This document shows, in pieces, positions 54,167 to 63,326 of a stretch of DNA of 64,000 nt. Position numbers and translations under genes: made by a program. This stretch comes from Bacteroidota bacterium (GTDB taxonomy: Bacteria > Bacteroidota > Bacteroidia > NS11-12g > UBA955): positions 29,977 through 93,976 of the forward strand of contig JAURGZ010000001.1 of the NCBI GenBank assembly GCA_030833525.1. Direction: 5' to 3'. Below the pieces are notes generated by a model that did no database searches, had not been told where the DNA came from, and saw only the letters and a program-made list of their open reading frames with translations. The stretch's first letter is position 1; each line of letters opens with the position of its first letter.

Positions 54167-57082
54167 ATGAAGAAAATAGCAATTCTGTTAGGCTTGTTGT
54201 GCGGCAGCACAATGGATGTTTTTTCCCAAGCTACTTTGGTTGAAAAAGTAGAAGCCCAGCCTGGTTCTTTGGTGGTACCTTATGAAATGTACACCTTGCC
54301 CAATGGCCTTACCCTGATCGTTAGCGAAGATCACAGCGATCCCGTTGCTCACATCAACGTAACCTATCACGTAGGTTCGGCTCGCGAGATTCCCGGCAAA
54401 TCAGGATTTGCTCACTTTTTTGAGCACATGTTGTTTCAAGGTTCTCAGCACGTAGCCGATGAAGAACATTTTAAAATCATCAAGGAATTCGGAGGTGATG
54501 TGAACGGCAATACCACCCGTGACAGAACCGTTTACATTGAAACCTTCCCCAGCAACTTTACCGAAACCGCTTTGTGGATGGAAGCCGATCGCATGGGCTG
54601 TTTCTTGGAGGCATACACCAACGAGAAATTTGAAATCCAACGCAGTACGGTTAAAAACGAAAAAGACCAGCGTTACAACGTGCCTTACGGCTTCTTAATG
54701 GAGGTGAAAGATCAAGAATTGTATCCTTCTGACCATCCCTACAGCTGGTCTACCATTGGTTTCGTGGACGATTTGGATCGAGCCGATAGCAACGATTTGC
54801 GCAATTTCTTCTTGCGCTGGTACGGGCCCAATAACGCCTGTGTAATCGTTTCAGGCGATGTCATTGCCGCAGACGTCGTGAAGTGGACCGAGAAATACTT
54901 CGGCAGCATTCAACGCGGTCCTGAGGTACGTAAACAGCGCGTGCGCCCCGTTGTTTTGAAAGAAAACAAGGTGGCCAGCTATGCCGATGCCAACGCCAAT
55001 TTGCCTTTGATCTATACGACGTTCGTAGGTTCTCCTGTCATGAGTCAAGATGAGGCAGCCTTAGATATGTTGTCTTATTTGTGGGGCAATACCCGAAATT
55101 CTCCCCTCTACCAAAAATTTGTAGACAAGGAATGGGCCATTCAAGTAGGGGCCAACAACAACCCCCTGAGTGCCATCAACCACGAGTTGGCCGGTGAATT
55201 TTCGTTCATCGTAGTGGGCTATCCCTGGAGCGACATCAACAATTTGCGCTCCATGTTGGCTCAGGCCATCGACTCCTTTGAGTATGTGAATTTCAGTGAC
55301 GAAGATTTGGAGCGCGCCAAAATCAATTTCTTGAGCAACCTATCCAGTGGCTTGGAAGGAGCTTCAACCAAAGCCAATTACTTGAGCATGTTCTGGTACC
55401 TCGATGCCCGTGGCGCCGATGGCAAATTGACCAATTTGGAGGCTGAAGCTGAGCGCATCAAAAGCGTAACCCGCGAAGACATCATGCGCGTGTATCACCA
55501 GTACATCAAAACCAAGAAGTCTTCTACCGTGGTGATCGAGCCTGTTCGTTCCAACGGGGAAGAGGAAAAGCCCAAATACCAAAGCTTCAATCCGAATGCT
55601 GAGTACCGCAATCCCGTAGCGGAAGCCGAATACAAAGGTTTGCAATACCGCCCTGTACAAGATGATTTTGACCGCAGCGTGCGACCCACTCCTTCGGCGG
55701 TGAAGGAAGTCAGCGTGCCCCAAGTGATGAAGAAGGAATTGAAAAACGGTTTGGAGGTTTGGACCTCTCCCTTTGACGAGACCCCTCGCGTGTTTGTTCG
55801 TTTGAACATTGAAGGCGGTGCCTTGCTCGAAGACGGCAAAACCATTCCTGTCGGCACTGCTGACATGCTTTCAGTGGCCCTTCAGAACGGAACGGCCAAA
55901 CGCACTCCCGCTGAGCTGGAGCAAGAACTGGAGCGTTTGGGTGCTAGCATCAACGTAGGTTCCAGTGCTACCTCTATGTACGTGACTTTGGGTTGCGAAA
56001 AGCAGAACTTGCAGGCCGCAGCTGCCTTGATGCACGAGATGATGTTCGAGCCTCGTTGGGATTCTGACGAATACAGCAAGGAGAAAAAGCGCATGATGGA
56101 AAGTGCAAACTCAGATTTATTGAACCGTGGAACCGGCGCTTCCAACGCCTGGTCGCGTTTGACCCAAGGTGACAATGCCATGGGTACCTATGTGGGAGCC
56201 GCTCAATACGAAAAGGTCGATCTGGACGATTGCAAGAACTATTGGAGCAAAAACTGGACGCCCGCAAACAGCAAACTGGTTGTGGTTGGCGCAGTGACCC
56301 AAGATGAGGTGATGCAGTATTTCTCGTTCTTGAACGACTGGAAAGGCAAGGCCATTGAGATTCCTGTGCCCCAAAACAATTACGATTTTCAAACCTCCCA
56401 GATTTTTGGTGTCGAATACGTAGATGCCAAGCAGTCTGATATCTACATTGGCTTCAAAACCATGCCTTACGACGCCACCGGTGATTTCTACCGGGCAACG
56501 GTCATGAACTTTGCCTTGGCAGGTAATTTCAACAGCCGTTTGAACTTGAAAATTCGCGAGGAGAAAGCGTGGACGTATGGCATTCGCGGCGGATTCTCAG
56601 CCGGATACAAAAGCACCCCTGGTACCTATGTGATTTCAGCGGGTGTAAAAGCTGAGGCTACCGACAGTGCCATCTTGGAAATCTTGGATGTGTTGGAGCG
56701 CTACAAAACAGAGGGCATTACCGATGAGGAGTTTGCTTTCACCAAATCGGCCTTGATTGCTTCAGAAGCCTTGGATTACGAATCCTTGTTCCAAAAGGCT
56801 GGCTTCATTCTGTCTATGGCTAACCGCGAATTACCCGAAGATTACACCGCTCAGCAATTGGCCATTTTGCAAAACATGACCAAAGAAGAACTGAATGCCA
56901 TGGCCCGTGAATACTTGAATACCGATGAGTTGATCGTCGTTGTAGCCGGTGATATGCTTCGTTTGGAGAGCCGTTTGAATGCCCTTGGATTTGGAACGGT
57001 TCAGCGTCTGAACAAAGATGGCAGCGGGAAAGTCAAGATGTTGAAGGCGGGAACCACCGGTCACAAGAAGAATTACAATTGA
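54167..57082 (+). CDS. Two-domain M16 metallopeptidase
   Basis: 971 residues from the ATG at 54167, which yields the signal peptide MKKIAILLGLLCGSTMDVFSQ; the track's start adds residues before it. The N-terminal half has the inverted zinc motif H83-F-F-E-H87 in FAHFFEHMLFQGS. The C-terminal half repeats the M16 fold (GTADMLSVALQNGTAKRTP ... LKIREEKAWTYGIRGGF) with no HxxEH, as in the PqqL-like proteins where the second half only shapes the chamber. Located in the periplasm; probably cleaves peptides or small proteins. Own promoter and terminator. Confidence 0.9.
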   Translation: MKKIAILLGLLCGSTMDVFSQATLVEKVEAQPGSLVVPYEMYTLPNGLTLIVSEDHSDPVAHINVTYHVGSAREIPGKSGFAHFFEHMLFQGSQHVADEEHFKIIKEFGGDVNGNTTRDRTVYIETFPSNFTETALWMEADRMGCFLEAYTNEKFEIQRSTVKNEKDQRYNVPYGFLMEVKDQELYPSDHPYSWSTIGFVDDLDRADSNDLRNFFLRWYGPNNACVIVSGDVIAADVVKWTEKYFGSIQRGPEVRKQRVRPVVLKENKVASYADANANLPLIYTTFVGSPVMSQDEAALDMLSYLWGNTRNSPLYQKFVDKEWAIQVGANNNPLSAINHELAGEFSFIVVGYPWSDINNLRSMLAQAIDSFEYVNFSDEDLERAKINFLSNLSSGLEGASTKANYLSMFWYLDARGADGKLTNLEAEAERIKSVTREDIMRVYHQYIKTKKSSTVVIEPVRSNGEEEKPKYQSFNPNAEYRNPVAEAEYKGLQYRPVQDDFDRSVRPTPSAVKEVSVPQVMKKELKNGLEVWTSPFDETPRVFVRLNIEGGALLEDGKTIPVGTADMLSVALQNGTAKRTPAELEQELERLGASINVGSSATSMYVTLGCEKQNLQAAAALMHEMMFEPRWDSDEYSKEKKRMMESANSDLLNRGTGASNAWSRLTQGDNAMGTYVGAAQYEKVDLDDCKNYWSKNWTPANSKLVVVGAVTQDEVMQYFSFLNDWKGKAIEIPVPQNNYDFQTSQIFGVEYVDAKQSDIYIGFKTMPYDATGDFYRATVMNFALAGNFNSRLNLKIREEKAWTYGIRGGFSAGYKSTPGTYVISAGVKAEATDSAILEILDVLERYKTEGITDEEFAFTKSALIASEALDYESLFQKAGFILSMANRELPEDYTAQQLAILQNMTKEELNAMAREYLNTDELIVVVAGDMLRLESRLNALGFGTVQRLNKDGSGKVKMLKAGTTGHKKNYN

Positions 57083-57113
57083 GTTTTAAGGGACTCAAAA
57101 CGATAAAATGAGG

Positions 57114-57140
57114 AGAGGGGCTAAGGGCCCCTCTTTTTTT
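57114..57140 (+). terminator. Terminator of the M16 peptidase gene
   Basis: 8-bp stem AGAGGGGC / GCCCCTCT with loop TAAGG, then a run of T. Confidence 0.88.
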
Positions 57141-57198
57141 GCCTCAGCGCCCATAAAAAGGGCTTAAATGTATACAAATTGTGGGCAAACGCTGCTCT

Positions 57199-57220
57199 AC
57201 GCGCGCGGATACGCGCGCGG
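57199..57220 (+). repeat. Direct repeat of alternating CG upstream of gyrA
   Basis: ACGCGCGCGG twice, separated by AT (57199-57208 and 57211-57220), 33 bases before the gyrA ATG. Alternating CG of this length is the sequence class that most easily forms Z-DNA under negative supercoiling. The surrounding stretch has no ORF. A weak -7-like TACATTGA follows. Confidence 0.7.
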
Positions 57221-57252
57221 GATTGGTTAAATTGCTACATTGATTCATTGGA

Positions 57253-59844
57253 ATGGAAGAGAATAACAACAACAAAGAGATCGAAGAGAAAATCATCCCG
57301 ATAAACATCGAAGATGAGATGAAGGCGGCCTACATCGATTATGCGATGTCGGTTATCGTGTCTCGAGCATTGCCCGATGTACGCGACGGTTTGAAGCCCG
57401 TTCACAGACGCGTACTATACGGTATGGTTGAATTGGGCTTAGCGGCCAATCGTCCCTATAAAAAATCAGCGCGTATAGTAGGAGAGGTGTTGGGTAAATA
57501 TCACCCCCACGGTGATAGCAGCGTATACGATACCATGGTTCGTATGGCTCAAGATTGGAGTCTTCGTTACCCCTTTGTTGACGGTCAGGGAAACTTCGGT
57601 TCCATTGATGGTGATCCTCCTGCAGCTATGCGTTACACAGAGGCTCGCTTGAGAAAGATCGCCGAAGAAATGATGGTCGATATCGACAAGGATACGGTTG
57701 ATTTTCGCCCCAACTTTGACGAAAGCTTGAAGGAACCTTCTGTTCTTCCTGCTAAGATTCCCAGTTTGCTGGTGAATGGCGCTGCCGGTATCGCCGTAGG
57801 CATGGCTACGAACATGGCTCCTCATAACTTGTCAGAAGTCTGCGACGGTATCGTTTCCTACATCGAAAACAATGACATTTCCATTGAAGAGTTGATGGAG
57901 CATGTCAAAGGCCCTGATTTCCCTACAGGGGGTATCATCTATGGCGTAGAAGGCATTCGTTCAGCATTTGAAACCGGCCGTGGCCGCGTGGTAATGCGAG
58001 GAAAAGCCGAGATTGAAATCTCCAAAACAGGCAAAGAGATGATTGTGGTTACCGAGGTTCCCTACCAGGTGACTCCTTCGCAAATCATCATCAAAACCGT
58101 TGATTTGATCAATGAAAAAGTGATTGACGGTATATCGGCTGTTCGCGATGAAAGCGGCCGCCAAGGTATGCGCGTAGTGTTTGATCTCAAACGCGATGCC
58201 ATTCCCAACATTGTGCTGAATCAGCTGTACAAATTCACTCCGTTGCAAAGCAGTTTCTCTGTAAACAACATTGCTTTGGTTGGGGGAAGGCCCATGATGT
58301 TGAATCTGAAAGATTTGATTCGCCACTTTGTCGATCACCGCCATGAAATTGTGCAGCGCAGAACCCAATATTTGCTAGCAGAAGCACGCAAGCGCATTCA
58401 CATATTAGAGGGTTTGCTGATTGCACTCGACAACCTGGATGCGGTTATTGCTTTGATCAGAGCCTCTAAGACACCCGATGAAGCGCGCGACGGTTTGATG
58501 TCTCAATTTGGGCTGAGTGAAATTCAGTCTAAAGCCATTTTGGACATGCGTTTGCAGCGTTTGACAGGCCTTGAACGCGATAAAATTCGCGCTGAGCACG
58601 CCGAAGTATTGAAAGAAATCCAATACCTCGAAAGCATCTTGGGTTCAGAGACTTTGCGCATGCAAATCATCAAAGACGAAACCCTTGAGGTGAAAGAGAA
58701 GTATGGAGACAAGCGCCGCACCGATATCGAATTCAATGCTGAGGAAATCAACATTGAAGATTTGATTCCCAATGAAGAAGTGGTGGTTACCATTTCGCAC
58801 ATGGGCTACATCAAACGCACACCTTTGGCTGAATACAAAGAGCAAAATCGCGGAGGTAAAGGATTGCGTGGTGTGAAACATCGCGACGATGACTTTGTTG
58901 AACATTTGTTCATCGCCAGCACCCATAACTATTTGTTGTTGTTTACTGAACAAGGACGTTGTTTCTGGCTCAAGGTCTATGAAATACCTGAAGGGGCTAA
59001 AGCTACCAAGGGCAGACCGATTCAGAATTTGATCAACATTCCCTCTGAAGATAAAATCAAAGCGTACATCAATGTACTGAATCTCAAAGACGAAGATTAC
59101 ATCAACAACACGCACATCATCATGGTAACCAAGCGCGGTACCGTTAAAAAGACTTCGCTAGAGGCTTATTCACGTCCCCGTTCCAATGGAATTAACGCCA
59201 TTACCGTAAGGGAAGGAGATGAGCTCTTGCAAGCTTGTTTGACCGATGGAAATTGCGAGGTGCTCATTGCCAAGCGAAAAGGCAAAGCCATTCGATTCCC
59301 TGAGTCTAAGGTTCGACCCATGGGCAGAACGGCAGCAGGTGTGCGCGGCGTAACTTTAGAAGATGACAACGACGAGGTAATCGGCATGGTTTGCGTCAAT
59401 CCGGCGAACGAAAGTTCAACCATTCTGGTGGTGTCAGAGCACGGTTATGGAAAACGCACCAACCTGGATGACTACCGAATCACCGGCCGCGGTGGAAAAG
59501 GAGTGAAGACCATTTCCATCACCGAGAAAACCGGCGACTTGGTCGGCATTCTCAACGTCACCGATGAAGATGGCTTGATGATCATTTGCCGCAGCGGCAT
59601 GACCATTCGCACGGCAGTTGAAAATCTGCGTGTAATGGGTCGTGCGGCACAGGGTGTACGTTTGATTAAGATCAAAGATGGCGACAGCATTGCCGGCGTC
59701 ACGCAAACTCCCAAGAGTGAAGATGAAGATGAAAACGGGGAAGAAGGAATGGCCGTTGATGGGGTAGAAAATACCCAATCTGACGGTACAGAATTCCAAG
59801 CGCCCGATTCTGGCACGGATTTGGAAAGTAACGATGAAAACTAA
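57253..59844 (+). CDS. gyrA: DNA gyrase subunit A
   Basis: 863 residues. The catalytic tyrosine is Tyr128 in [10 protein letters not shown]. The quinolone-resistance region reads [11 protein letters not shown] with Ser89 and Asp93, the wild-type sensitive state. [14 protein letters not shown] matches the GyrA box and sets it apart from ParC; the six-blade C-terminal domain follows. The C-terminus is an acidic tail ([11 protein letters not shown] and onwards). Gyrase adds negative supercoils. The next gene starts 5 bases after this stop, with the alternative start inside gyrA, so it is probably co-transcribed. Confidence 0.97.
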   Translation: MEENNNNKEIEEKIIPINIEDEMKAAYIDYAMSVIVSRALPDVRDGLKPVHRRVLYGMVELGLAANRPYKKSARIVGEVLGKYHPHGDSSVYDTMVRMAQDWSLRYPFVDGQGNFGSIDGDPPAAMRYTEARLRKIAEEMMVDIDKDTVDFRPNFDESLKEPSVLPAKIPSLLVNGAAGIAVGMATNMAPHNLSEVCDGIVSYIENNDISIEELMEHVKGPDFPTGGIIYGVEGIRSAFETGRGRVVMRGKAEIEISKTGKEMIVVTEVPYQVTPSQIIIKTVDLINEKVIDGISAVRDESGRQGMRVVFDLKRDAIPNIVLNQLYKFTPLQSSFSVNNIALVGGRPMMLNLKDLIRHFVDHRHEIVQRRTQYLLAEARKRIHILEGLLIALDNLDAVIALIRASKTPDEARDGLMSQFGLSEIQSKAILDMRLQRLTGLERDKIRAEHAEVLKEIQYLESILGSETLRMQIIKDETLEVKEKYGDKRRTDIEFNAEEINIEDLIPNEEVVVTISHMGYIKRTPLAEYKEQNRGGKGLRGVKHRDDDFVEHLFIASTHNYLLLFTEQGRCFWLKVYEIPEGAKATKGRPIQNLINIPSEDKIKAYINVLNLKDEDYINNTHIIMVTKRGTVKKTSLEAYSRPRSNGINAITVREGDELLQACLTDGNCEVLIAKRKGKAIRFPESKVRPMGRTAAGVRGVTLEDDNDEVIGMVCVNPANESSTILVVSEHGYGKRTNLDDYRITGRGGKGVKTISITEKTGDLVGILNVTDEDGLMIICRSGMTIRTAVENLRVMGRAAQGVRLIKIKDGDSIAGVTQTPKSEDEDENGEEGMAVDGVENTQSDGTEFQAPDSGTDLESNDEN

Positions 59845-59848
59845 TGCT

Positions 59849-61354
59849 ATGAAAAAACTAATCTGGATAGCGGTTCTGAGCCTAGGATTCGGAGCTCAAC
59901 TTAAAGCGCAAGAGCGCTCTGTAAACAGCGCGGAATATTCACTCGCGAGCGGTTCAGCCGAAGATTTGATCTTAGCCAAGGAAGAGATTGACAAAGCGGC
60001 CGTTAACGAAAAGACTTTCAACAACGCTCGCATGTTCTTAATCAAAGCCATGGTTTACAGCCGTTTGTTCGAAACCAAGGGCAACGAAATGATAGAGCCT
60101 TTGAGCGCCAAATCTGGATTCATTTCAGGAGAGAGCATGTTGGCGTTCTTTGACAATCCGGCGAAGAAGCGTTACGACGACCAAGAAATGGCCGAAATCG
60201 AAGTCAATCGCAGTTTTGCAGCGGCGTTCAACGAATCTGCTGTATTGTATAACGATGAAAACTACGACGGTCTTACCGAATATTATGAATTGCTATTGAA
60301 GTTGTACGACCACTTGGATACTGCCATGGTCGGGAACCTGGAGCGTTCTAAAATCACCAAAAAAACCATGCAAGAAACTTTGGCTCAAGTAGCCTCCTTG
60401 CATTCGTCTTCAGCCAAAAGCATGATGGTGCTTCAAGGTTTGGTAGACAATGGGGTGGTTACTCCCGTGGTTATCGAAACCTTAAGCCGTGTATATCAGA
60501 AAAATGGAGATACCGCTTCTGCTGAAAAAGCCATTCGTCAAGCCTTGGAAGCCACGAATTATCAGAACTCCATTTTCCAAATCTTGGTCAACTTGTATGT
60601 TTCCCAGGGTCGCGAAGATGATTTGATGGCTGACGTCAGTGCCCAAATTGATCGCAGCAATCAAGCTGGCAATCCATCGGCTAACATGCATTATACAAGA
60701 GGTTATTTGCTTCAAGAAAACGAGCAATACGATGAAGCCATCGCCGATTACCGCAAAGCAGTAGAATTGGATCCCTTGCACTACGATGCAAACTTCAACT
60801 TGGGTGTGGCCTTGATGAAATACGAGAGCCGCAAATTGAACGATTTGCCCAGTGCCGATCGCGAACCCAAGCGCAAGGCTTTGTATGGTGAAGCTATTGA
60901 ATATCTTGAAGTTGCTCGCGAAAACTACGATTACAGCGTCAGCGATCAAATCAACTTGTGCCGTGCATTGATGCAGTGTTACCAAGAAACGGACGACAAC
61001 GCCAAGGTTTCTTTTTACTTGGGTCAGAGCCGTTTGTTGCAAGACGTAGAAATCTACAACGGGTCAGGAATTGTCTATCGAATTTTGACCGACAACAAGA
61101 AAATGAGCATTTCGTACTACAACAAATTGGGCAAAACCAGCTCGGTTGATCTTCCAAGCCCCAACAGCGGTTGGACCGAAACAGCCGACGGTTGGGAGAA
61201 ACCCTTCGATTACGAAGATCGTTCAGGCGAATTGATGTTGACCGCACGTTTGATTGGAGAGGGCAGCCTTACCGTTCAAATCATTGTCGACGGAAAAGTA
61301 GTTTCTGAAGCTGAAGCAAACGGGATCAAAGCCGCCGCATATACCCGAATCTAA
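59849..61354 (+). CDS. Secreted TPR protein downstream of gyrA
   Basis: 501 residues from the ATG at 59849; the track's ATG at 59834 is inside gyrA and adds five residues before the signal peptide MKKLIWIAVLSLGFGAQLKAQ. TPR repeats begin near residue 215 (VYQKNGDTASAEKAIRQALEA, YTRGYLLQENEQYDEAIADYRKAVELDPLHYDANFNLGVAL). The last 80 residues are a beta-rich domain (LTDNKKMSISYYNKLGKTSSVDL ... SLTVQIIVDGKVVSEAEANG). Periplasmic; role unknown. Co-transcription with gyrA by spacing. Confidence 0.85.
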   Translation: MKKLIWIAVLSLGFGAQLKAQERSVNSAEYSLASGSAEDLILAKEEIDKAAVNEKTFNNARMFLIKAMVYSRLFETKGNEMIEPLSAKSGFISGESMLAFFDNPAKKRYDDQEMAEIEVNRSFAAAFNESAVLYNDENYDGLTEYYELLLKLYDHLDTAMVGNLERSKITKKTMQETLAQVASLHSSSAKSMMVLQGLVDNGVVTPVVIETLSRVYQKNGDTASAEKAIRQALEATNYQNSIFQILVNLYVSQGREDDLMADVSAQIDRSNQAGNPSANMHYTRGYLLQENEQYDEAIADYRKAVELDPLHYDANFNLGVALMKYESRKLNDLPSADREPKRKALYGEAIEYLEVARENYDYSVSDQINLCRALMQCYQETDDNAKVSFYLGQSRLLQDVEIYNGSGIVYRILTDNKKMSISYYNKLGKTSSVDLPSPNSGWTETADGWEKPFDYEDRSGELMLTARLIGEGSLTVQIIVDGKVVSEAEANGIKAAAYTRI

Positions 61355-61368
61355 CTCCATCCAAATAG

Positions 61369-61395
61369 AAAGACCCGGGGCAGTCCGGGTTTTTC
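61369..61395 (+). terminator. Terminator of the gyrA-TPR transcript
   Basis: Stem ACCCGG / CCGGGT with loop GGCAGT, flanked by A and T runs that extend it, ending in TTTTTC. Confidence 0.82.
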
Positions 61396-61613
61396 TTCGA
61401 CATTTATATTTAACATAATGTAAATTATGAAACAAAAGAATGCCTCACAATGAATGCCAAAAACTGAATGCCGAAAATCGAACCAGGTCTGCGTCTATTC
61501 AACTGGTTGACAACCCCGTTGACAAGTCCCTGCATTTTTCCCTGCTCTGGGCTACTAACTCTGATAACTCACTTGATTTTCGCTCGATGATCGTCGATGC
61601 ATGCATTGGCAAT

Positions 61614-61644
61614 GAAAAACCCGGGATATTGCCAAATCCCGGGT
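61614..61644 (-). terminator. Minus-strand terminator of the T9SS remnant
   Basis: On the minus strand ACCCGGGAT, 8-base loop, ATCCCGGGT then TTTTC. It is placed as expected for the remnant that ends at 61682, 37 bases upstream on this strand. Confidence 0.8.
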
Positions 61645-61681
61645 CTAAGGTCAATTCGGTAGAATATTTTAAATTCTCAGG

Positions 61682-62095
61682 TCACTGCAATACCCAAATG
61701 TCATGGGTAACGACCTGGCCAGCCGCATTCAACTGCTGAACGGAAAATGTTCCTTTGCTGTCTATTTCCAAGCAGTATTCGCTGCCTCCGTTTTGCGGGG
61801 TCAATTCTATTTGCTCAACCAACCTACCCGTAGATATTTCCCGTATAAGCAACCGAACGGCTTGGCTATTTAACATAATAATAGAGTGCCCGCTGCTCGG
61901 ATTGGGTTTGATCATGCCCGATTGAAAATGCGTATCTGAGTATTTCTGTTCGCTTGCAAAGATTCAAGGTACAAATTTTATTCTAATCGCTTTTCAAACG
62001 GCGTGAATAGCTTGCAAAAGGGCTTTGTGAGGGTAATTTTGGACTGACGATAAATCAATGCTTGATAATAAGAAGGCCGCAATGATTCTGTTCAT
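61682..62095 (-). pseudogene. Remnant of a T9SS-secreted protein gene (signal peptide and C-terminal domain only)
   Basis: The last 77 codons (61682-61915) encode a type A T9SS sorting domain starting at KPNPSSGHSII and ending DIWVLQ. In the same frame, 60 codons upstream, an ATG at 62095 begins MNRIIAAFLLSSIDLSSVQN, a signal-peptide-like sequence. Between them the frame has two TGA stops (61994-61996 and about 61960) and only about 45 codons, too few for a passenger domain. A secreted protein that lost its middle and then its frame is the simplest reading. Alternative: the start is chance and only the C-terminal domain survives. A terminator follows directly. No signal peptide is attached to the intact 77-codon ORF, so it is unlikely to be secreted. 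Confidence 0.62.
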
Positions 62096-62111
62096 CGTTG
62101 AATTACGAATA

Positions 62112-63269
62112 TTAATCAACCCAAGATTTCCAATAACTTTGATCTTCCGTATCTAAGGCGGCTTGGGTGATCTGCAAGGGATGGAATGGGTCAATCATCA
62201 CGGCCAATTCACCGGTTTCTTTTTTGCCAATGCTTTTTTCGACCGTTCCCGGATGAGGTCCGTGCGGGATGCCTTTGGGATGCAAAGAAATCATGCCCTT
62301 CTCCACGTGTTTGCGGCTCATGAAATCACCATCTACGTAATAGAGAATTTCATCGCTGTCGATATTGGAATGGTTGTATGGGGCGGGTATGGCTTGGGGA
62401 TGATAATCGTACAATCGTGGGCAGAACGAGCAAATGACGTAGTTGCGGCCCTCGAAAGTTTGGTGTACCGGAGGTGGTTGGTGAACTCGACCCGTGATGG
62501 GTTCAAAGTTGTGGATGCTAAAGGCGTAGGGGTATAAATAACCGTCCCAACCAATGGCGTCAAAGGGATGAGTAGCATAGGTGTAGGGCCATATCAAACC
62601 TTGTTGCTTGATGAGCACCTTGAACTCCCCTACCTCGTCATGGGTTTCCAATTGTTCTGGCAATCGAATGTCCCGTTCGCAGTATGGCGAATGTTCCAGC
62701 AATTGACCAAAACTATTCTGGTAGCGTTTGGGTGGGTAAACGGGAGACGGAGATTCTATTACCATCAACCGATTGCCCCTGCCATTGAAATGGATTTGGT
62801 AAATCGTTCCTCGGGGAATGACCAAGTAGTCGCCATAATCAAATGGAATTTGCCCGTAAATGGTCTTCAATACACCGCTTCCTTCGTGTACGAACAACAC
62901 CTCATCGGCATCTGAATTCTTGAAGAAATAATCGGTCATGCTTTGAGTGGGGGCAGCCACTCCAATGTGCACATCGTTATTGAACAATAAAACTTTTCGA
63001 CTCTTCAAGTAATCGGCTTCAGGAGCCGTTTTGAAGGTTAAAAAGCTGCGGTGTTTCATGTTCTTTTCAACCGCGGCCTTCGGGCTTACATCGTAGGGTT
63101 CTTCCACATACTTGACCAAGGTTGGGGGGTGGCAATGATAGATCAAGGAGTACAAGCTGCTGAACCCTTCTGTGCTTGCGAGTTCTTCAGAATAGAGTTC
63201 GCCATTGGGCTTGCGAAATTGCACGTGGCGTTTGGCTGGAATCTGCCCTGAGCGGGTGTAAAATGGCAT
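62112..63269 (-). CDS. hmgA: Homogentisate 1,2-dioxygenase
   Basis: 385 residues from the ATG at 63269. The track extends it 203 codons upstream, but that part is antisense to the gene at 63327 and unlike the family; MPFYTRSGQIPAKRHVQFRK is the normal N-terminus. The iron ligands are in APYNHSNIDSDEILYY (His and Glu) and GIPHGPHPG (His). IGWDGYLYPYAFSIHNFEPITGR is conserved. It opens the ring of homogentisate in tyrosine and phenylalanine breakdown, yielding maleylacetoacetate. No other gene of that pathway lies in the window. This is the shorter, bacterial type of the enzyme. Confidence 0.95.
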   Translation of the reverse strand: MPFYTRSGQIPAKRHVQFRKPNGELYSEELASTEGFSSLYSLIYHCHPPTLVKYVEEPYDVSPKAAVEKNMKHRSFLTFKTAPEADYLKSRKVLLFNNDVHIGVAAPTQSMTDYFFKNSDADEVLFVHEGSGVLKTIYGQIPFDYGDYLVIPRGTIYQIHFNGRGNRLMVIESPSPVYPPKRYQNSFGQLLEHSPYCERDIRLPEQLETHDEVGEFKVLIKQQGLIWPYTYATHPFDAIGWDGYLYPYAFSIHNFEPITGRVHQPPPVHQTFEGRNYVICSFCPRLYDYHPQAIPAPYNHSNIDSDEILYYVDGDFMSRKHVEKGMISLHPKGIPHGPHPGTVEKSIGKKETGELAVMIDPFHPLQITQAALDTEDQSYWKSWVD

Positions 63270-63291
63270 ATTGAACGTGAGTTTGCACGAA

Positions 63292-63312
63292 TTTAACCCA
63301 AAATAGGGTAAA
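63292..63312. promoter_or_regulatory. Inverted repeat between hmgA and a divergent lipoprotein gene
   Basis: TTTAACCC, 6 bases, GGGTAAA: inverted repeat with one extra base in the left arm, midway between the divergent start codons at 63269 and 63327. Its position fits an operator, but no regulator is nearby. Confidence 0.35.
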
Positions 63313-63326
63313 TTGCTTGGAGCATT

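Larger units (their letters stand above)
61355..61681. other. Non-coding interval, two terminators
   Basis: 327 bases. It holds the gyrA-operon terminator (61369-61395) and the minus-strand terminator of the T9SS remnant (61614-61644), with an AT-rich stretch between. The track's ORF at 61440-61739 shows no domain, signal or ribosome site and I do not call it. Confidence 0.6.

Noticed and set aside
61440-61739. 99-residue plus-strand ORF between the TPR gene and the T9SS remnant
   Set aside because: Runs across the minus-strand terminator and into the T9SS domain frame; no domain, signal or ribosome-binding site.
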